Source of the DNA: Colias croceus
Lineage: Eukaryota > Arthropoda > Insecta > Lepidoptera > Pieridae
Length of the DNA: 64,000 bases
Direction of reading: 5' to 3'
Assembly: GCF_905220415.1 (NCBI RefSeq)
Contig: NC_059566.1
Span: forward strand, 4,092,001 to 4,156,000
Numbering within the stretch: the stretch's first letter is position 1; each line of letters opens with the position of its first letter. Positions 9,900 through 21,597 of this stretch are shown here, in pieces. Made by a program: the position numbers and the translations under genes. The notes under the pieces are model-generated. The model was given only the letters and a program-made list of their open reading frames with translations. It was not told the DNA's origin and searched no databases.

Positions 9900-12800
9900 A
9901 TGTCGACGCTGAATAGTCAAACCGACTGGACAAATATTCCAAAGGAAACATTATATGAAAAATGCAGGAATATTACAGAGGAAATATATAAGAGGATAAA
10001 TATAACGTTTCAAGTGAAAAAACTGGAAAATTCCACTCAGAGCGATGTTTCGGAGCAAAGGTAGGAAATTGTTAAACATTTCTCTTTTTTCAGTGTCAGG
10101 TGTTTAAATTTTTTTCATTACAATTGAAAATTAATTAGAGTCAGTTGTTATCATGTTTTCACGAAATTTTGGTAACCTTCAGCAATACTTTCTTAACCAT
10201 TTTCAACAGACTAGTTGAATTCATTCTTTAATTTAAATTATATAGATTTAATTTAAAATTTACTGTAACCTTCCTAATATTGTAAATTCTAAAGTATATC
10301 TGACTTTCGTTCACATCACAAAAGTGTGTTGTATAGTTTTATGAAATGATTTTTGCATCTGGAGACTTGAGAAGATAGAGATGTGGAAATGAATATAGAA
10401 TACTTATACTTTCCACCTGCGGCTTTGCCCGCATTTTCAAAGAAAAACCCTCATAGTTCCCGTTCCTGTTGGATTTCCGGGATAAAACCTATCCTATGTG
10501 TTAATCCAAGTTAGCCTCTATATGTATGCTCAATTTCATTGTAATAGGTTCAGTAGTATTAACGTGAAAGGGTAACATACACACACATCCATCCTCACAA
10601 ACTTTCGCATTTATAATATTAGTAGGATAGGATAGTATAGGATTGGACAATGTGGAAATTTTCGATGGGCCCTGGAGGGAAAGTACTTGAAATACAAGAT
10701 TGCAAATTTAGCTGAAAGGAAACATTCCTTTATTTTTATTTATTTATTTATTTATTTATTTTAATTCTTTATTTAACACACACATAGGTACAGAAGATAA
10801 GAGAAAAACATATAGATAGGTACACATGTTAAATAGGCGGCCTTATTGTTTTCAAGCGATCTCTTCCAGGCAACCTTTGGATAGGATTAGATTTAAGCAA
10901 TAGAATGAGATAGGTGGTGTTTAAGTTAAATTAAATTAAAAAGACAACAGACAAAAAAAAAATGATATAGGTAGAAATAATGACAGAGAAAAAAAAATAA
11001 TTAAAAATAAATATAATTTAAAGTGATATACATATTACATATGTAATACATTATAATAATACGAAAATAATTACTATAATACACATACATATACATATAT
11101 TCTATTATATACACATACATATTTTAAGAGAATAAGAACTGCATTCAAAGAGTTTCGAAAATAAACTTAAGCGTTTCCACTAAATTGTAGTACAGAATAA
11201 TGTTTCACATCTGCTAGGCATCTGTCCCATGTTTGTTAAAAATAAATTGTTTGTTAAAATTCTTATATAGTCACTTGTAATTCCAGTGACATAGGAAGCA
11301 GCGATCTAAGCAATGAGACAGATCTATTCGCCTGCGATAAAAGCTCTATATCAAGCAGTACGGAGCTGGAGAACTTGGAACTCGGCAGCGCGGCTTGTGA
11401 GAAGTATATAAACATTAATAATAACGAAGAGACGAAAGAGAAGAAGGTGCCCATTGTGAAACGGCCTAAGAAACGGTGAGTGCTGAATAGTTAAATATAT
11501 AATATTATCTATACTAATATTATAAATCTAAAAAGTTTGTTTGTTTGAACGCGCTAATCTCTGGAACTACTGGTCCGATTTGAAAAATGCTTTCGGTGTT
11601 AGATAGCCCATTTATCGAGGAAGGTTATCCATACTAATATTATAAATGCGAAAGTAACTCTGTCTGTCTGTCTGTCTGTTACTCAATCACGCCTAAACTA
11701 CTGAACCAATTTGCATGAAATTTGGTATGGAGATATTTTGATACCCGAGAAAGGACATAGGCTACCTTTTATTGCGAAATATGTACCACGGGCGAAGCCG
11801 GGGCGGACCTCTAGTAGGCTATATATCATCACGCTAAGACCAACAGGAGTGTAGCCACAGGGGTGAAACCGCGCGGAGCAGCTAGTAATAAATAATTATA
11901 GCGTAAAAAAATATAAAATACTGACATTAATTGTAAGATATTAGTGTTTATTATCATGCTATTAATTAATATCTGATATCTAGATATGATTAAATAAAGA
12001 TCTGTTGAGACTTGTGTAAACTAAATGGATTTTTTGTTTATAATATATTCATGAGACACGAAAAACAATAATTTTTCATATGAATAATTGTTGAAACAAA
12101 TATCAAATTGCAAATTATGTCTCCAGATAGAGATTGATAATATTTTTAGTTTTCATTTTGTTGATAAAAAAAGGATTAAAATATTGATGTAAGAACAGTC
12201 ATTAATAACACTACACGCCCTAACTCTACAAGGCCTAACTTCACAAACTCTACACCTTAGTCAAAATATGTGGCTTGGCCGTTCGTAACTACAAGAACTA
12301 TTGTATAACACAAAAGTAATGAACAGTGAATTATTAATTTTTCACCTTACGCCGATGTGAATGTAGCGAAATGGCCAAGCCACATATTTTGACTAAGGTG
12401 TAGAGTTTGTGAAGTTAGGCCTTGTAGAGTTAGGGCGTGTAGTGTTAGAAGCTTGGCTCTACATGAGATCTGATAACTTTTTGACAGTACCAGTCATATG
12501 GGATCGTCTTGGCAATATTTTACATGAAAATGTTTTTGGTGGGATTAAAATATTGGTGTAAGAACAGTCATTAATTCAACACACAAAGTTGCTGTTGCTT
12601 TAAAACTATACTATCGATTTTGATACTTTTTTAAATAGGAGAGGTGAGATTGTAAATCATTTATTAGGTTTTAGACAAAGCGACGGTAGACCCGGTATAA
12701 TAGGATATTTATTTAAAAAACTTCATTTAGAGCCGATTTTTCAATCCTTGGTTAAAATTTATCTGTCCAGTAAAGTATTACACGAACATATTAAAATGTC

Positions 12801-13919
12801 ACCTGTAAACTGTCAAATACGGACGATTAGAATACATTTTTGAAATGGTAGTTGAACACGTTATTCGTTTAATAATTTACATGATTATTCCAGATTCCGC
12901 AAGCGAATAAAAAAGAAACAAGTGAAAGACTCAGACGGGTCGAGTGACGAAGCGCCGCTGCGGGGCGAAGGGCGTCGTAGCGCTTCGCCCCGTCATGATG
13001 TGGCGCTGCCCAATATTGTTATTGTAACGAGTGGTAAGTTCTATTCATAATGTTGTTAATATGTACATAATAGTTTGTCAGTATGTTTATTATTCTATCA
13101 CGCAAAAACCATAGAACAATTTTTGATAATATTTGGCAATGATGATTAACCAGTATAACACATAAGCTATTGAAATATTTGCTTTTGCGTGAGTGTATTT
13201 ATTTTTTATAATATTTATTTTGAAAAATAAAGGCCATTATATCATGAGCAGGCAGGTAATTATAAAATTTTAAAGAGAAATAAGCGCAAACATATTAATC
13301 AATAAGTAAGTCTTGTATGAAATTAAAAATCTATTTTTGTAGCAAAAATTTGTTAAAAATGTAAACAAATTAAAAATACTTTTAATTACAATATATCGAT
13401 ATAAATCATGTTACAGATCTTAAATACAAAATCAAACAACCGCAACTTCCAGACAAGAAGCCGAAAGACCAAGGCAAGGGGGCAGAGACAAAAGACTCGC
13501 AGGGCATAGACAACTCGGAGATGTCAGAATTGTCTATGAAGGACATCAGAGATAGTAGAGTGTGCAAGATTTGTAATCTGACGTGCCGCGGGGAGAGGGG
13601 GTTGAGGTTCGTTTTTTTAGTTTAATTTATCTGTATAGTTTTGAGAAATTATGTACTTTATACTGTTCCTACTAATATAATAAATTTCCATCAGTCTGTC
13701 TCTTTTTCAAGAGTAAACGACTGAACCGATTTAGATGAAATTTGCTGAAAAGATAGTTTATCTGTACATAGTACATAGGAGAGGTATTATTCCAGAAATT
13801 TTTTTATCACATAAAATCATTTCAAATAATAGTAAATATGTATTTTTTTTTTCAGGCGGCACATGAAAATGTCACATTTGGAGAATACAGATGAAACAAC
13901 TCTGGAACAACGAAATTAA
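9900..13919 (+). CDS. small nuclear-type protein with one C-terminal C2H2 zinc finger, 5 exons
   Basis: Exons 9900-10060, 11287-11475, 12894-13033, 13417-13606 and 13856-13919 total 744 bases, a 247-residue protein ending in a stop. I do not recognise the family. The N-terminus has a short amphipathic-looking stretch (TLYEKCRNITEEIYKRI, about 18-34), then a serine-rich acidic part, a strongly basic segment (KRPKKRFRKRIKKKQVK, about 112-128) that looks like a nuclear localisation signal, a polar linker, and one finger CKICNLTCRGERGLRRHMK followed by MSH (C-x2-C-x12-H-x4-H, about 208-231). An intron at GLR/RH splits the finger. The donor after the fourth exon, GTTCG, is weak. A DNA- or RNA-binding role is inference from the finger and basic patch. 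Confidence 0.75.
10406..10625 (-). mobile_element. Helitron family D, minus strand
   Basis: Contains ACCTGCGGCTTTGCCCGC near its 3' end and CTTTCGCATTTATAATATTA at its 5' end. It lies in the first intron of the zinc-finger gene. Other family D copies: 17945-18169 and the tandem group at 26460-27407. Confidence 0.6.
10725..11140. repeat. TTTA microsatellite plus 3' end of a GGCGGCCTTAT-type LINE and AT-rich tail
   Basis: 10730-10765 is a run of TTTA units. 10835-10885 reads AGGCGGCCTTATTG..AAGCGATCTCTTCCAGGC, also found at 20625-20670 and, inverted, at 25010-25055 and 37030-37070. This is the conserved 3' end of a non-LTR family, here on the minus strand. The remainder to 11140 is AT-rich with no gene. 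Confidence 0.5.
11508..11885 (+). mobile_element. Helitron family A, split by a nested Helitron
   Basis: Starts TCTATACTAATATTATAAA after A and ends GCAGCTAG before T. The nested family B copy at 11628-11814 interrupts it; removing that copy restores the sequence seen in uninterrupted family A copies. Confidence 0.8.
11628..11814 (+). mobile_element. Helitron family B nested in family A
   Basis: Its boundaries are given directly by the interrupted host: GAAGGTTA on the left and TAGGCTATATATC on the right. The insert begins TC and ends CTAG, lies exactly between A and T and duplicates no bases. These are the defining marks of Helitron insertion. Confidence 0.85.
12206..12447. repeat. perfect 75-bp inverted repeat with 92-base loop
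   Basis: 12206-12280 is the exact reverse complement of 12373-12447, as far as I can align by eye. The arms begin TAACACTACACGCCC and end GTGGCTTGGCC. A direct repeat of about 35 bases (GGATTAAAATATTG then TGTAAGAACAGTCATTAA) lies just outside the left arm at 12173-12207 and about 95 bases beyond the right arm at 12542-12576. It lies in an intron of the single-zinc-finger gene. Confidence 0.8.
12729..12885 (+). mobile_element. MITE, GGGCYGATTTTTCAATC family, right end missing
   Basis: Begins GAGCCGATTTTTCAATCC and TTGGTTAAAATTTATC and matches the complete copies at 43209-43383 and 50578-50747, but its right inverted end is gone. It runs up to the splice acceptor at 12893 of the zinc-finger gene. 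Confidence 0.6.
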
Positions 13920-14374
13920 CAATAAGTATCCATTTATATTACATATTTTTTGTTTATTTTTCAAAAATATATTTATTTGTTTTTTTACTAGGCACTGTAA
14001 TGTTCCTGAAGTATTTGTTGAAAAAAAATGTTTTTCTATTTTTATTTTTTATTGTTTTAAATCTTCAAAATAACCGCCTCTAGTTTTCGATTGCAGGTTC
14101 GATCTCTTAAAAATATCTGATTAAAGAAATATCTTATTAGGGAAAAAATATTTTCAAAATTATATACTTACATATTTATGTATAAAATACAAAATTTGTA
14201 TTACTATTTTTTTTTTCAAAATTGACGATATTCGAAACGTATTTTTATTGTTTTGGTGTAACGACGTACATACATATGAAAACTTCTAGTGAAGTACATT
14301 TTAAAAATATAGTCGGATAGTATTTACATACAAAATATAAATAATAAAGGATGGCAAAGTTAAATATTTTGGTA
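13920..14374. other. 3' flank of the single-zinc-finger gene, AT-rich
   Basis: No gene or clear repeat. It includes many T runs and possible AATAAA-like signals (for example near 14340), but the true polyadenylation site cannot be picked. Confidence 0.3.
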
Positions 14375-14597
14375 AAAAAAATGTGTGCGTGTACTAGTGT
14401 ACACGCGTAAGAAGTGAAAATTCTTTATGACCTTATTTTTCAAAAAATAATTTACTATATGCAACTTTACAGAAATACGTCAATCACGCGTGGTAGGGAT
14501 AAGAAAAAGATGGCGCGTAACGGCAAAATGTCACGCGTAACGAAAAAATGTTACACTACATTTTTTTCCAACCCCGATTAAGAAGTTTCACTTCAAC
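14375..14597 (+). mobile_element. MITE family M1
   Basis: Begins near GTGTGCGTGTACTAGTGTAC and ends GAAGTTTCACTTCAA. Internal blocks are CAATCACGCGTGGTAGGGAT and CGCGTAACGAAAAAATGTTA. Six copies in the window: this one, 25305-25512, 30626-30832 (minus), 31620-31843, 41193-41414 and 60258-60482. The end GAAGTTTCACTTC is shared with family M2. Confidence 0.7.
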
Positions 14598-14944
14598 AGT
14601 TTAGTCAAATGACAGAACAACATAAACTGGCGCCAACTTATCCAAATTATTTTTTTAAATATCGGACACAATTATTGTCTATGAAATTTTGACAGTTCAA
14701 AAGAAAATGTCTTGAAATGGCGCGAAAATTTATTTTGCAACGAAAGTCATAGTTTTGAATGTCGTGATTAAATAAATTATGTTTGATATTAATTTATTGT
14801 ACATTAATATTCAATATTAAGTTATACAAATCCACTTTTAATAATTTTGATAACTTCATAATAAAAATATATGTACATTCAATATAAAATCGAAAAAGAG
14901 ACATCGTCATCGCTAAGTCGGTTTAAAATGTTATGTACTTTATT

Positions 14945-15125
14945 AAATTTACTAGCTTTCCGCCCGCGGCTTTGCCTGCTCTGTCTAAAACCTAATAAAT
15001 TACATATTAAAACTCTTGAAACACTCTATCCATTAAAAAAACCGTATCAAAATCCGTTGAGCAATTTTAAAGATTAAAGCATACAGGGACAGAGAAAGCG
15101 ACTTTGTTTTATACTATGTAGTGAT
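14945..15125 (-). mobile_element. Helitron family E, minus strand
   Basis: Carries CTAGCTTTCCGCCCGCGGC and, toward its 5' end, TTGTTTTATACTATGTAGTG. Better copies are 21169-21342 (minus), 32961-33146, 35145-35331 and 43751-43911 (plus). Confidence 0.6.
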
Positions 15126-15427
15126 AAAAAAAATATTTAATTTTGTCATCTGACAATAGTGTTAGCATAGATTCTCTTGGAACTTTAGATAGGGGAAAAT
15201 TTTTGGTGATTTGGCATGGAGGTCGTTTTGGTGGCAATGGGTGGCCTGCATTGTTGAATTGAATATAATTTTTCCAAGGTTTGAAAAAATATAATAGTGT
15301 AAAAAATTACACGCGAGGTCGGGTTAAATATTAGTTTGAAATATAATAAGAATGTACTGCGATTCTACAGAGCTACCTAGTTGATGTAGGTAAATGATAA
15401 CAAATCGCAGCAAGTCAACCACTATAA

Positions 15428-15633
15428 GGCTAGTTGCAGAGCTTGACCGACCGTCAGTGCGTACCGTCGGTCCTGACGATACGCATCAACAATTGTATGA
15501 CTATGGCACTAATGCGCATGACAATACGCGTGCGTATGGTTGGTCTAGCTATGAACGGTTTTATGAATTTCCATACATATGACAAGCGCGACTGACGTAC
15601 GCACTGATGGTCGGTCAAGCTCTGCAACCAGCC
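15428..15633. mobile_element. MITE with long inverted ends, TAA target
   Basis: Left end GGCTAGTTGCAGAGCTTGAC and right end GTCAAGCTCTGCAACCAGCC are inverted for about 35 bases. TAA flanks both sides (15425-15427 and 15634-15636). A 3-bp TWA duplication points to the PIF/Harbinger superfamily; that assignment is inference. Confidence 0.75.
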
Positions 15634-15636
15634 TAA

Positions 15637-17034
15637 GCAAAGTGAGGGTAGTTGGGTCAAACGTCGTATAAACAACGTCCGAGCCCCTAGGCACGATTCG
15701 TACGAATGCGCCACGAGTCAAATGATTTTTATAGTATTCTACAGCTAAGCATGTTCAGACATGAAATAATGACAACTACATTGACAATTATTCATCCACA
15801 AAAATATTAAATCAAAAGTTATGTCTAACAATAGTTTAAAGATCCGATTGTGCTTTTGGCAGAGGATCATTTATTTAGGAAAAATTCAAAAATATTTATC
15901 GAAATGTAACGTAGAAGTCCCATAGACTTAACGAATTTGCTGCGACGACAGGCAAGATTATGAAAAGAAAACTTTGAAGTAATCTTTCCTAGAAGATATC
16001 AAAGTTCTATTGTATTTATAAAAGATAACAAAAGAAAGAGGATAAAAAGAACAATTAGTATGTCAGGAAAAAAAATTGAATTGTAACTTCTTAAGCGCGT
16101 TGAGAATACAATTTCAAAGGCGCATCATTGCAATACCGTCACGTCATGAAGGCGACGATTTTGATATCTTTGAATCTTGCCAAGGAAGTTTCACTTCTGA
16201 CACGTGTGCTCGACACTTTTTTTTTTAATTATGAAAATATATATTGACAAAGGTTATGTTTAATTCAACAATGCACGGCATAACGTCAGGGTTCTACTAT
16301 CTGTGATTGGTGATGTGATTGTAAGTTAGGCGCTGGTCTGTTGTATAGATAAAAAAAAATATTGATCATAGACAAGGCGTTTTCAAAATGGCGGTTTGCG
16401 CGGTTCTTTTTTGATACTATTGTAATGTTTGTGAAATGGCGCGCAATTTGAATAAAGTTTATTTTTCTAAATAATTAAAAAAAAGTAAGCAGTTCCTTAC
16501 CTACCCTATATGGAAGGATTGATAATAATAATCAATTAAAATATTAAAAAGAAATGACATTATATTCAAATTGATGAGCGGATTTTTAAAATGATTCGTT
16601 CCGATTCTGTTAATTCAATGTATTTTTTGCTTTAAAAAGTGATAATTACAAAAACATGCCGTCTCACTCTAATGCATAGTGTTTAAGCGAGACAAAACAT
16701 AAGTTAAATTTTTTTAAAGTATCTTTTTAGTCTCTGGTCACACAAATTTTTTATCTATACAGCAGGTTACAGAGTAAGTAAAAATTATGAATCGGCCGAT
16801 TTTCAGTACAAAATTTTATGGATAAGTGTTTAAAAAAAAATTAAGTATTCTAATATGAAAATCTCTTTCTTCGTTAGTTGTAATTATTCATTGTGTAGAA
16901 TAAGCGTTCACCATATTTGGTGATGTAATTTTAAATTTAGTGGAAATCGGGAGAGGTTTAAAAATCTATATATAATATTGTTATTTTTTGTTTGCTATAA
17001 ATTTGAAGTTTAATTTGCTAGTTGAAGGCCTATT
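15637..17034. other. gene-poor intergenic DNA with one M2-type MITE
   Basis: About 16075-16215 is an M2 element, with AATACCGTCACGTCATGAAG and ending GGAAGTTTCACTTCTGACAC. The rest has no recognisable gene, RNA or repeat. Confidence 0.4.
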
Positions 17035-17252
17035 CAGATTAGGGCCGAGCGGTATCCCGATGGCACGCGATTAAATGTCTTACGAAGTATAATATAGAGA
17101 CTAATCGCGTACCTATCCGAGTAATTAAGTTTGAATCGAACTGTACGTGATTAGAGTCTCTATAATATACTACGTAAGAGATTTAATCGCATGCCTAATA
17201 GATACCGCTACCCACGGCGGTAGCGGATACCGCTCTAACCTGAATAGGCCTT
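17035..17252. mobile_element. MITE with AAGGCCTATTCAG ends
   Basis: AAGGCCTATTCAGATTAG at the left is inverted at the right (CTAACCTGAATAGGCCTTT). The interior also folds: TATAATATAGAGACTAATCG against GATTAGAGTCTCTATAATAT. No coding sequence. Confidence 0.7.
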
Positions 17253-17759
17253 TAAGCGTCGACTATTTAATTTATCGTGTTTTAAAAGTCAGATTTTAGA
17301 TCTTATTGTAATTGTATAGAAAAAATGTGCTTTTTAGCTGTCAAAATACGCGGTGAAACCGTTCTATAGTTATGTATATTATATTTTTTTAATTGCTACT
17401 GTTGTATTCTTCGTGAATAAATAATTAGACTAGTCAAGTAATTATAATGTTTAATGAATATGGTTATATTTCCACTGAGTTTTTGAGTCGTGGCTGTTTG
17501 TCAGATTTGACAGTTATTTGACATGTTAAATAGCGCCTCTAGCGGGTGGAATAAGAAACTATTATCATAAGGTACAAACTGTCTTACCACAAAAACTTTA
17601 GACAGGGTTTAACTTTAAGCGCGGATTCTCTTTAATCTGGTTTTGTCGTATTTCACATAGACAACTAGTAAAGTGACAGATCCCTGGTTTAAAGTTAGAC
17701 TGTGTTTAAATTGTTTTGTGGTAAGACTAAAAATGTATTATAGGATGAGAAGTGTTTAA

Positions 17760-17905
17760 ATAAATGAAAAAATAATATTACTCGGTGGGATTCGAAACCG
17801 CGTTCTTCGTCTTGCTGGAGCGACCGACGCCTGACTGCGGTCACCTGTGAACCTGTCAGAGCAATCGAATTTCTTCTACTGTGTCAGTTTTATGTGTCTG
17901 TTAGC
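17760..17905 (-). repeat. tRNA-like SINE fragment
   Basis: On the minus strand a box-B-like GGTTTCGAATCCCACCG is followed by an AT-rich tail, and ATTCGATTGCTCTGACAGG lies upstream. Similar tRNA-like pieces are at 27478-27545, 35361-35430, 55650-55740 and 57505-57600. Confidence 0.5.
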
Positions 17906-18235
17906 TTACAGCCCGCGGCTTCGCCCGCTTTGTCTAAAACCTAATCCTACTATAATATTATAAATGCGAAATTTTGTAAGGATGTGTGTGTGTGTTTGTT
18001 ACTCTTTCACGCAAATACTACTGAACCGATTACAATGAAATTAAGCACACATATAGAGGGTAACTTGGATTAACACATGGGATAGGTTTTATCCTGGAAA
18101 TCCCACGGGAAAGGGAACTATGTGGGTTTTTCTTTGAAATCGCGGGCAAAGCCGCGGGTGGAACTCTAGTAAATTATATACTCAAACCTTCATCTTGAAT
18201 CACTCTATTAAGACATCATGACGTCGGATAACAAG
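17906..18235 (-). mobile_element. Helitron family E interrupted by family D
   Basis: The host E element reads AGCCCGCGGCTTCGCCCGC..AAACCTAA up to 17944 and resumes TAAATTATATACTCAAACC at 18170. The family D insert (17945-18169) starts TCCTACTATAATATTATAA and ends GGAACTCTAG. Removing it restores AAACCTAATAAATTATATAC, as in the copy at 21169-21342. Confidence 0.8.
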
Positions 18236-18363
18236 TAACTAAAACATAATATGAAAACGCTTCAGTAGAAATATGACCATAAAATAAGAATTAGTATTAA
18301 TTTGCATTGTATGCGATATTTTTTATACTATCAAGGGTTATGACCATTTTATATTGGCCCTTA

Positions 18364-18501
18364 GAGCTAGCGCGCAAGAGCAACTTTTGTCTCCGTTAGG
18401 GAGTTGCGTCGCTACGTGCGCGCACTTTCTTACTAGCCCATAGAGTTGACGGGATAGACAAAATAGTTGCCGAGACAAAAGTTGCGCTTGCGCGCTAGCT
18501 C
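18364..18501. mobile_element. MITE, GAGCTAGCGCGC family, copy 1
   Basis: Inverted ends GAGCTAGCGCGCAAGAGCAA and GCGCTTGCGCGCTAGCTC, flanked by TTA on both sides. Other copies are at 41603-41768 (also TTA/TTA) and 54182-54347 (TAA/TAT). The interior is GC-rich with GTTGCGTCGCTACGTGCGCG. Confidence 0.8.
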
Positions 18502-18794
18502 TTATAAAAATTATGTGCTAGTGTCGTACGATTCGAAATCGCTTTCAAGAATTTAAACGCAATTTCGAACTTTAGTGCAAAGGAATAACGTTCAAAATGG
18601 CGGATGGAAAATGTAAAAATTTCTTTAAGCTGGTAACACTTATGTGTTTTTTATAAAGAGGTTTTATAGATAGATTCAGGTTTTATTAGAAAGAGAGATT
18701 GACTCTTCTCTGTAGATACTTCTTTCCGAACTGGTGGTAAAACAACTGTTACTGTATTTGATGGCGCTTCAAATGAAGTCGATTCTATTATTTG

Positions 18795-19075
18795 ACTGGC
18801 CGGTTGGCTTGGTTGGTCTTGGTAGTGGCCCTGCCTTCCAAGCCAGAGGTCGTGGGTTCGATTCCCACCCGGGGAAAATATTTGTGTGATGAACATAGAT
18901 GTTAACTCTGTGTCTGGGTGTTAATTATCTATATAAGTATTTTTTTAAATTATATACATAATATGTATGTTTATCAGCCATCTGGTTTCCATAACACAAG
19001 CAAAAGCTTAGTATGGGATCAGATCGTGACGTGTGTGAAAATTGTCCTGAAATATTTATTTATCAAATACATGGT
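18795..19075 (+). mobile_element. tRNA-derived SINE, family S
   Basis: Has GGTCGTGGGTTCGATTCCC (box B) and the shared body through ATTGTCCTGAAATATTTAT. The flanking partial frames are repeat sequence. Confidence 0.75.
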
Positions 19076-20160
19076 TGAGTTTGAAAAAAGAGCGGTGAAC
19101 TTTCTATCTTTCGCGCATGCAAAGATTGCGCGGGGTAGGGTAAAACTAACACAGAACTATTATGTGGTTACTTGCATTAGTAGTAATTATGTTATAGTTT
19201 TTTTTTTTCATCTACAAACCTATCTGTATTCTGTACCGGTATCTTGTATATTTTATAGGTAAGTACCGCGATCTTTTCTCGTTTTTTAACCGTATAATTA
19301 ATAATAATCTATAATACCTCTTTGATTAAAACACACGTTTGACATCTGTCAAAGTTGTGTCACCAGCTTTTTTTTTAATTTAGGCAAAGGATTGCCGCTG
19401 TTTTGTGTATGTTTAAAATTTCTCTTTATTATTATGTAATGATCTCCATTTGTGTCATTCGTATTGACTATCGGTGCAATTGTGGTATTGCCATATTATT
19501 TGTTATTTAGCATAAGTAAGTTTAATTATAATAAAGGCTTTTATTGTTTGTGTGTGTTTTTTTATTTCACCTGTGTAACATGACTGTTTAAGTCTACAAC
19601 TTTCAAAGTATATCTTTACAAATATTATAAAGTTGAAGAGTTTGTTTGTTTGAACGCGCTAATATCAGGTCTGACTTGAAAAATTATTTCAGTGTGATAA
19701 CCCATTCATGGAGGAGGGCTATAGGCTATATATCATCACGCCTTCATCACGCTAATACGGTAAGGTGAAATATAAAACCACCCTCTTTCTGTTTGAATTT
19801 GTGTGTTGAGTATTTGTAAGGATGAATTATATAAGATGGTTTATGCCGGGTAATTGCCTGACTTGTGTGGGTGAGCGAGCGATATTTATTATCTTCTAAA
19901 TATATTAGGTATATAAGTCAAAGGTGACTGACTGACTGACATAAGTACTGTACTTATCAATGCACTGCCTTAACCACTGAACGGATCGGGCTGAAATTTG
20001 GCATGCAGGTAGATGTTAGGACGTAGGCATCCGCTAAGAATTTTGGTCAATCCGAAAGGATTTTGATCAATTCTACCCCCAAGGGTATAAAAAAGGGGAT
20101 TAAATGTAAATGAAAATTTATCTTTTCCGCGCAGGCAAAGCTGCGGGCAACGGCTAGTGT
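19076..20160. other. intergenic DNA with repeat scraps
   Basis: 19612-19745 is a truncated Helitron A. 19915-20155 resembles a Helitron-like piece with GACTGACTGACTGACAT and ends GGCTAG (GCAAAGCTGCGGGCAACGG). No gene was seen. Confidence 0.4.
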
Positions 20161-21168
20161 TTTATACGTTTAAGTAAGGGAGAATCTATGAACTGTCGTT
20201 GAAGTTTTAACCCATTGAGGCCCGATCGGTCCACGACACAATAGATTTTCTATTGTGTCTGTGATTCCGGGGCCTGAGTTATTAAAATACAATACATAGG
20301 TATTATTTACATTTGCAAAAATAAGTTTTTTCTATATCAAATGTTATCGTCTACCAATCTGTTAGCATTGCTATTTCGATGAAATTGATAGCGGGATAAT
20401 TGAGCTTGATAAGATATTAAAATAAAATGCATAACCGATTTTTTTGGCAGTACATAATATTATATTGGTGATAAAAATAGATATTGTACTTTACCTTAAA
20501 GTGTACACTTTACTGACCACATTCGAGCAAAATAAAAATATTTGAATGAATGAATGAAAAATTCTTAATTATACACCATACAGGATACATTATAATATAA
20601 ACTTAACAATAAATTAATCAATGTACAGTAGGCGGCCTTATCGCTGGCAGCGATCTCTACCAGGCAACCCAAAAAAAGAGGAAAACAAATTTGATTTGTT
20701 TCAGAAAGAATATTAATAAAATAAATATTTATATACAAAGAAAAATGAGTCATATCTTAAGTAGGGCACGGACAAAATTGGATTTAATCAAAATTAATGT
20801 TGCGAGGAGGAAAATTTTGTTTTTTTTTTGGTGCCGTTTCCATTTTAGAGCCTTGCGCTCACATGCCTACTAATAATTATATTGTATTAAAAATTAGTTT
20901 GCCGCTCGCAGCTTCGCACCTTGCTCAATACAAATCATTTAAAAAAAAATCCCACCGATCCTTGATACAAAGTTTGAATTAAATGTGTCCGTTTAAAGTA
21001 GGCCAAAATAGATTCTAAAGAAGTCGTTTACATACAAACTTTTTGATTACATACAAACATACAAGAGAAGTTAATAAAAGCGTGTTAAAAACACATCAAA
21101 ATTCACTGTTTTAAAGAACTAAGCACGCGGGAAGCGACTTTAAACTTTATATTACGAACTAGCTTACC
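20161..21168. other. intergenic DNA upstream of gelsolin with LINE and MITE scraps
   Basis: 20212-20285 is the short palindromic CACAATAGATTTTCTATTGTG element. 20560-20760 is a minus-oriented GGCGGCCTTATC-type LINE 3' end. No coding region is supported. Confidence 0.45.
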
Positions 21169-21342
21169 GCCCGCGGCTTCGGCCGCTTTGTCTAAAACCT
21201 AATAAATTATATACTAAAACCTTCCTCTTGAATCACTATCTATAAAAAAAACGCATCAAAATCCGTTGCGTAGTTTTAAAGATTTAAGCATACAAAGGGA
21301 CATAGGGACAGAGAAACTACTTTGTTTTATACTATGTAGTGA
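21169..21342 (-). mobile_element. Helitron family E
   Basis: CTAG (21169-21172) followed by CTTACCGCCCGCGGCTTC, and TC at the other end (21341-21342 on the minus strand). It lies 250 bases before the gelsolin start codon, so it could be close to the promoter. Confidence 0.7.
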
Positions 21343-21597
21343 TCATATATTATGTACCTAGTGCTTATGCTTATTTAGGTTCAAGCAAATTTGACAAACC
21401 TCCACCTCACTCATAATGTTATCAACACCATCGCATCATATCGATTTTATTATCTATTATGAATCACATACGATAATAGAACATTACAGCTAGTTGTGAC
21501 TCAGTATTAGTTAAAGGAACATTGTGTGACAATATTTATTTTTAAAATCTATTTTCTGACTTAATTTGTTTTTAATTGGCAACATTATAATTTGAAA

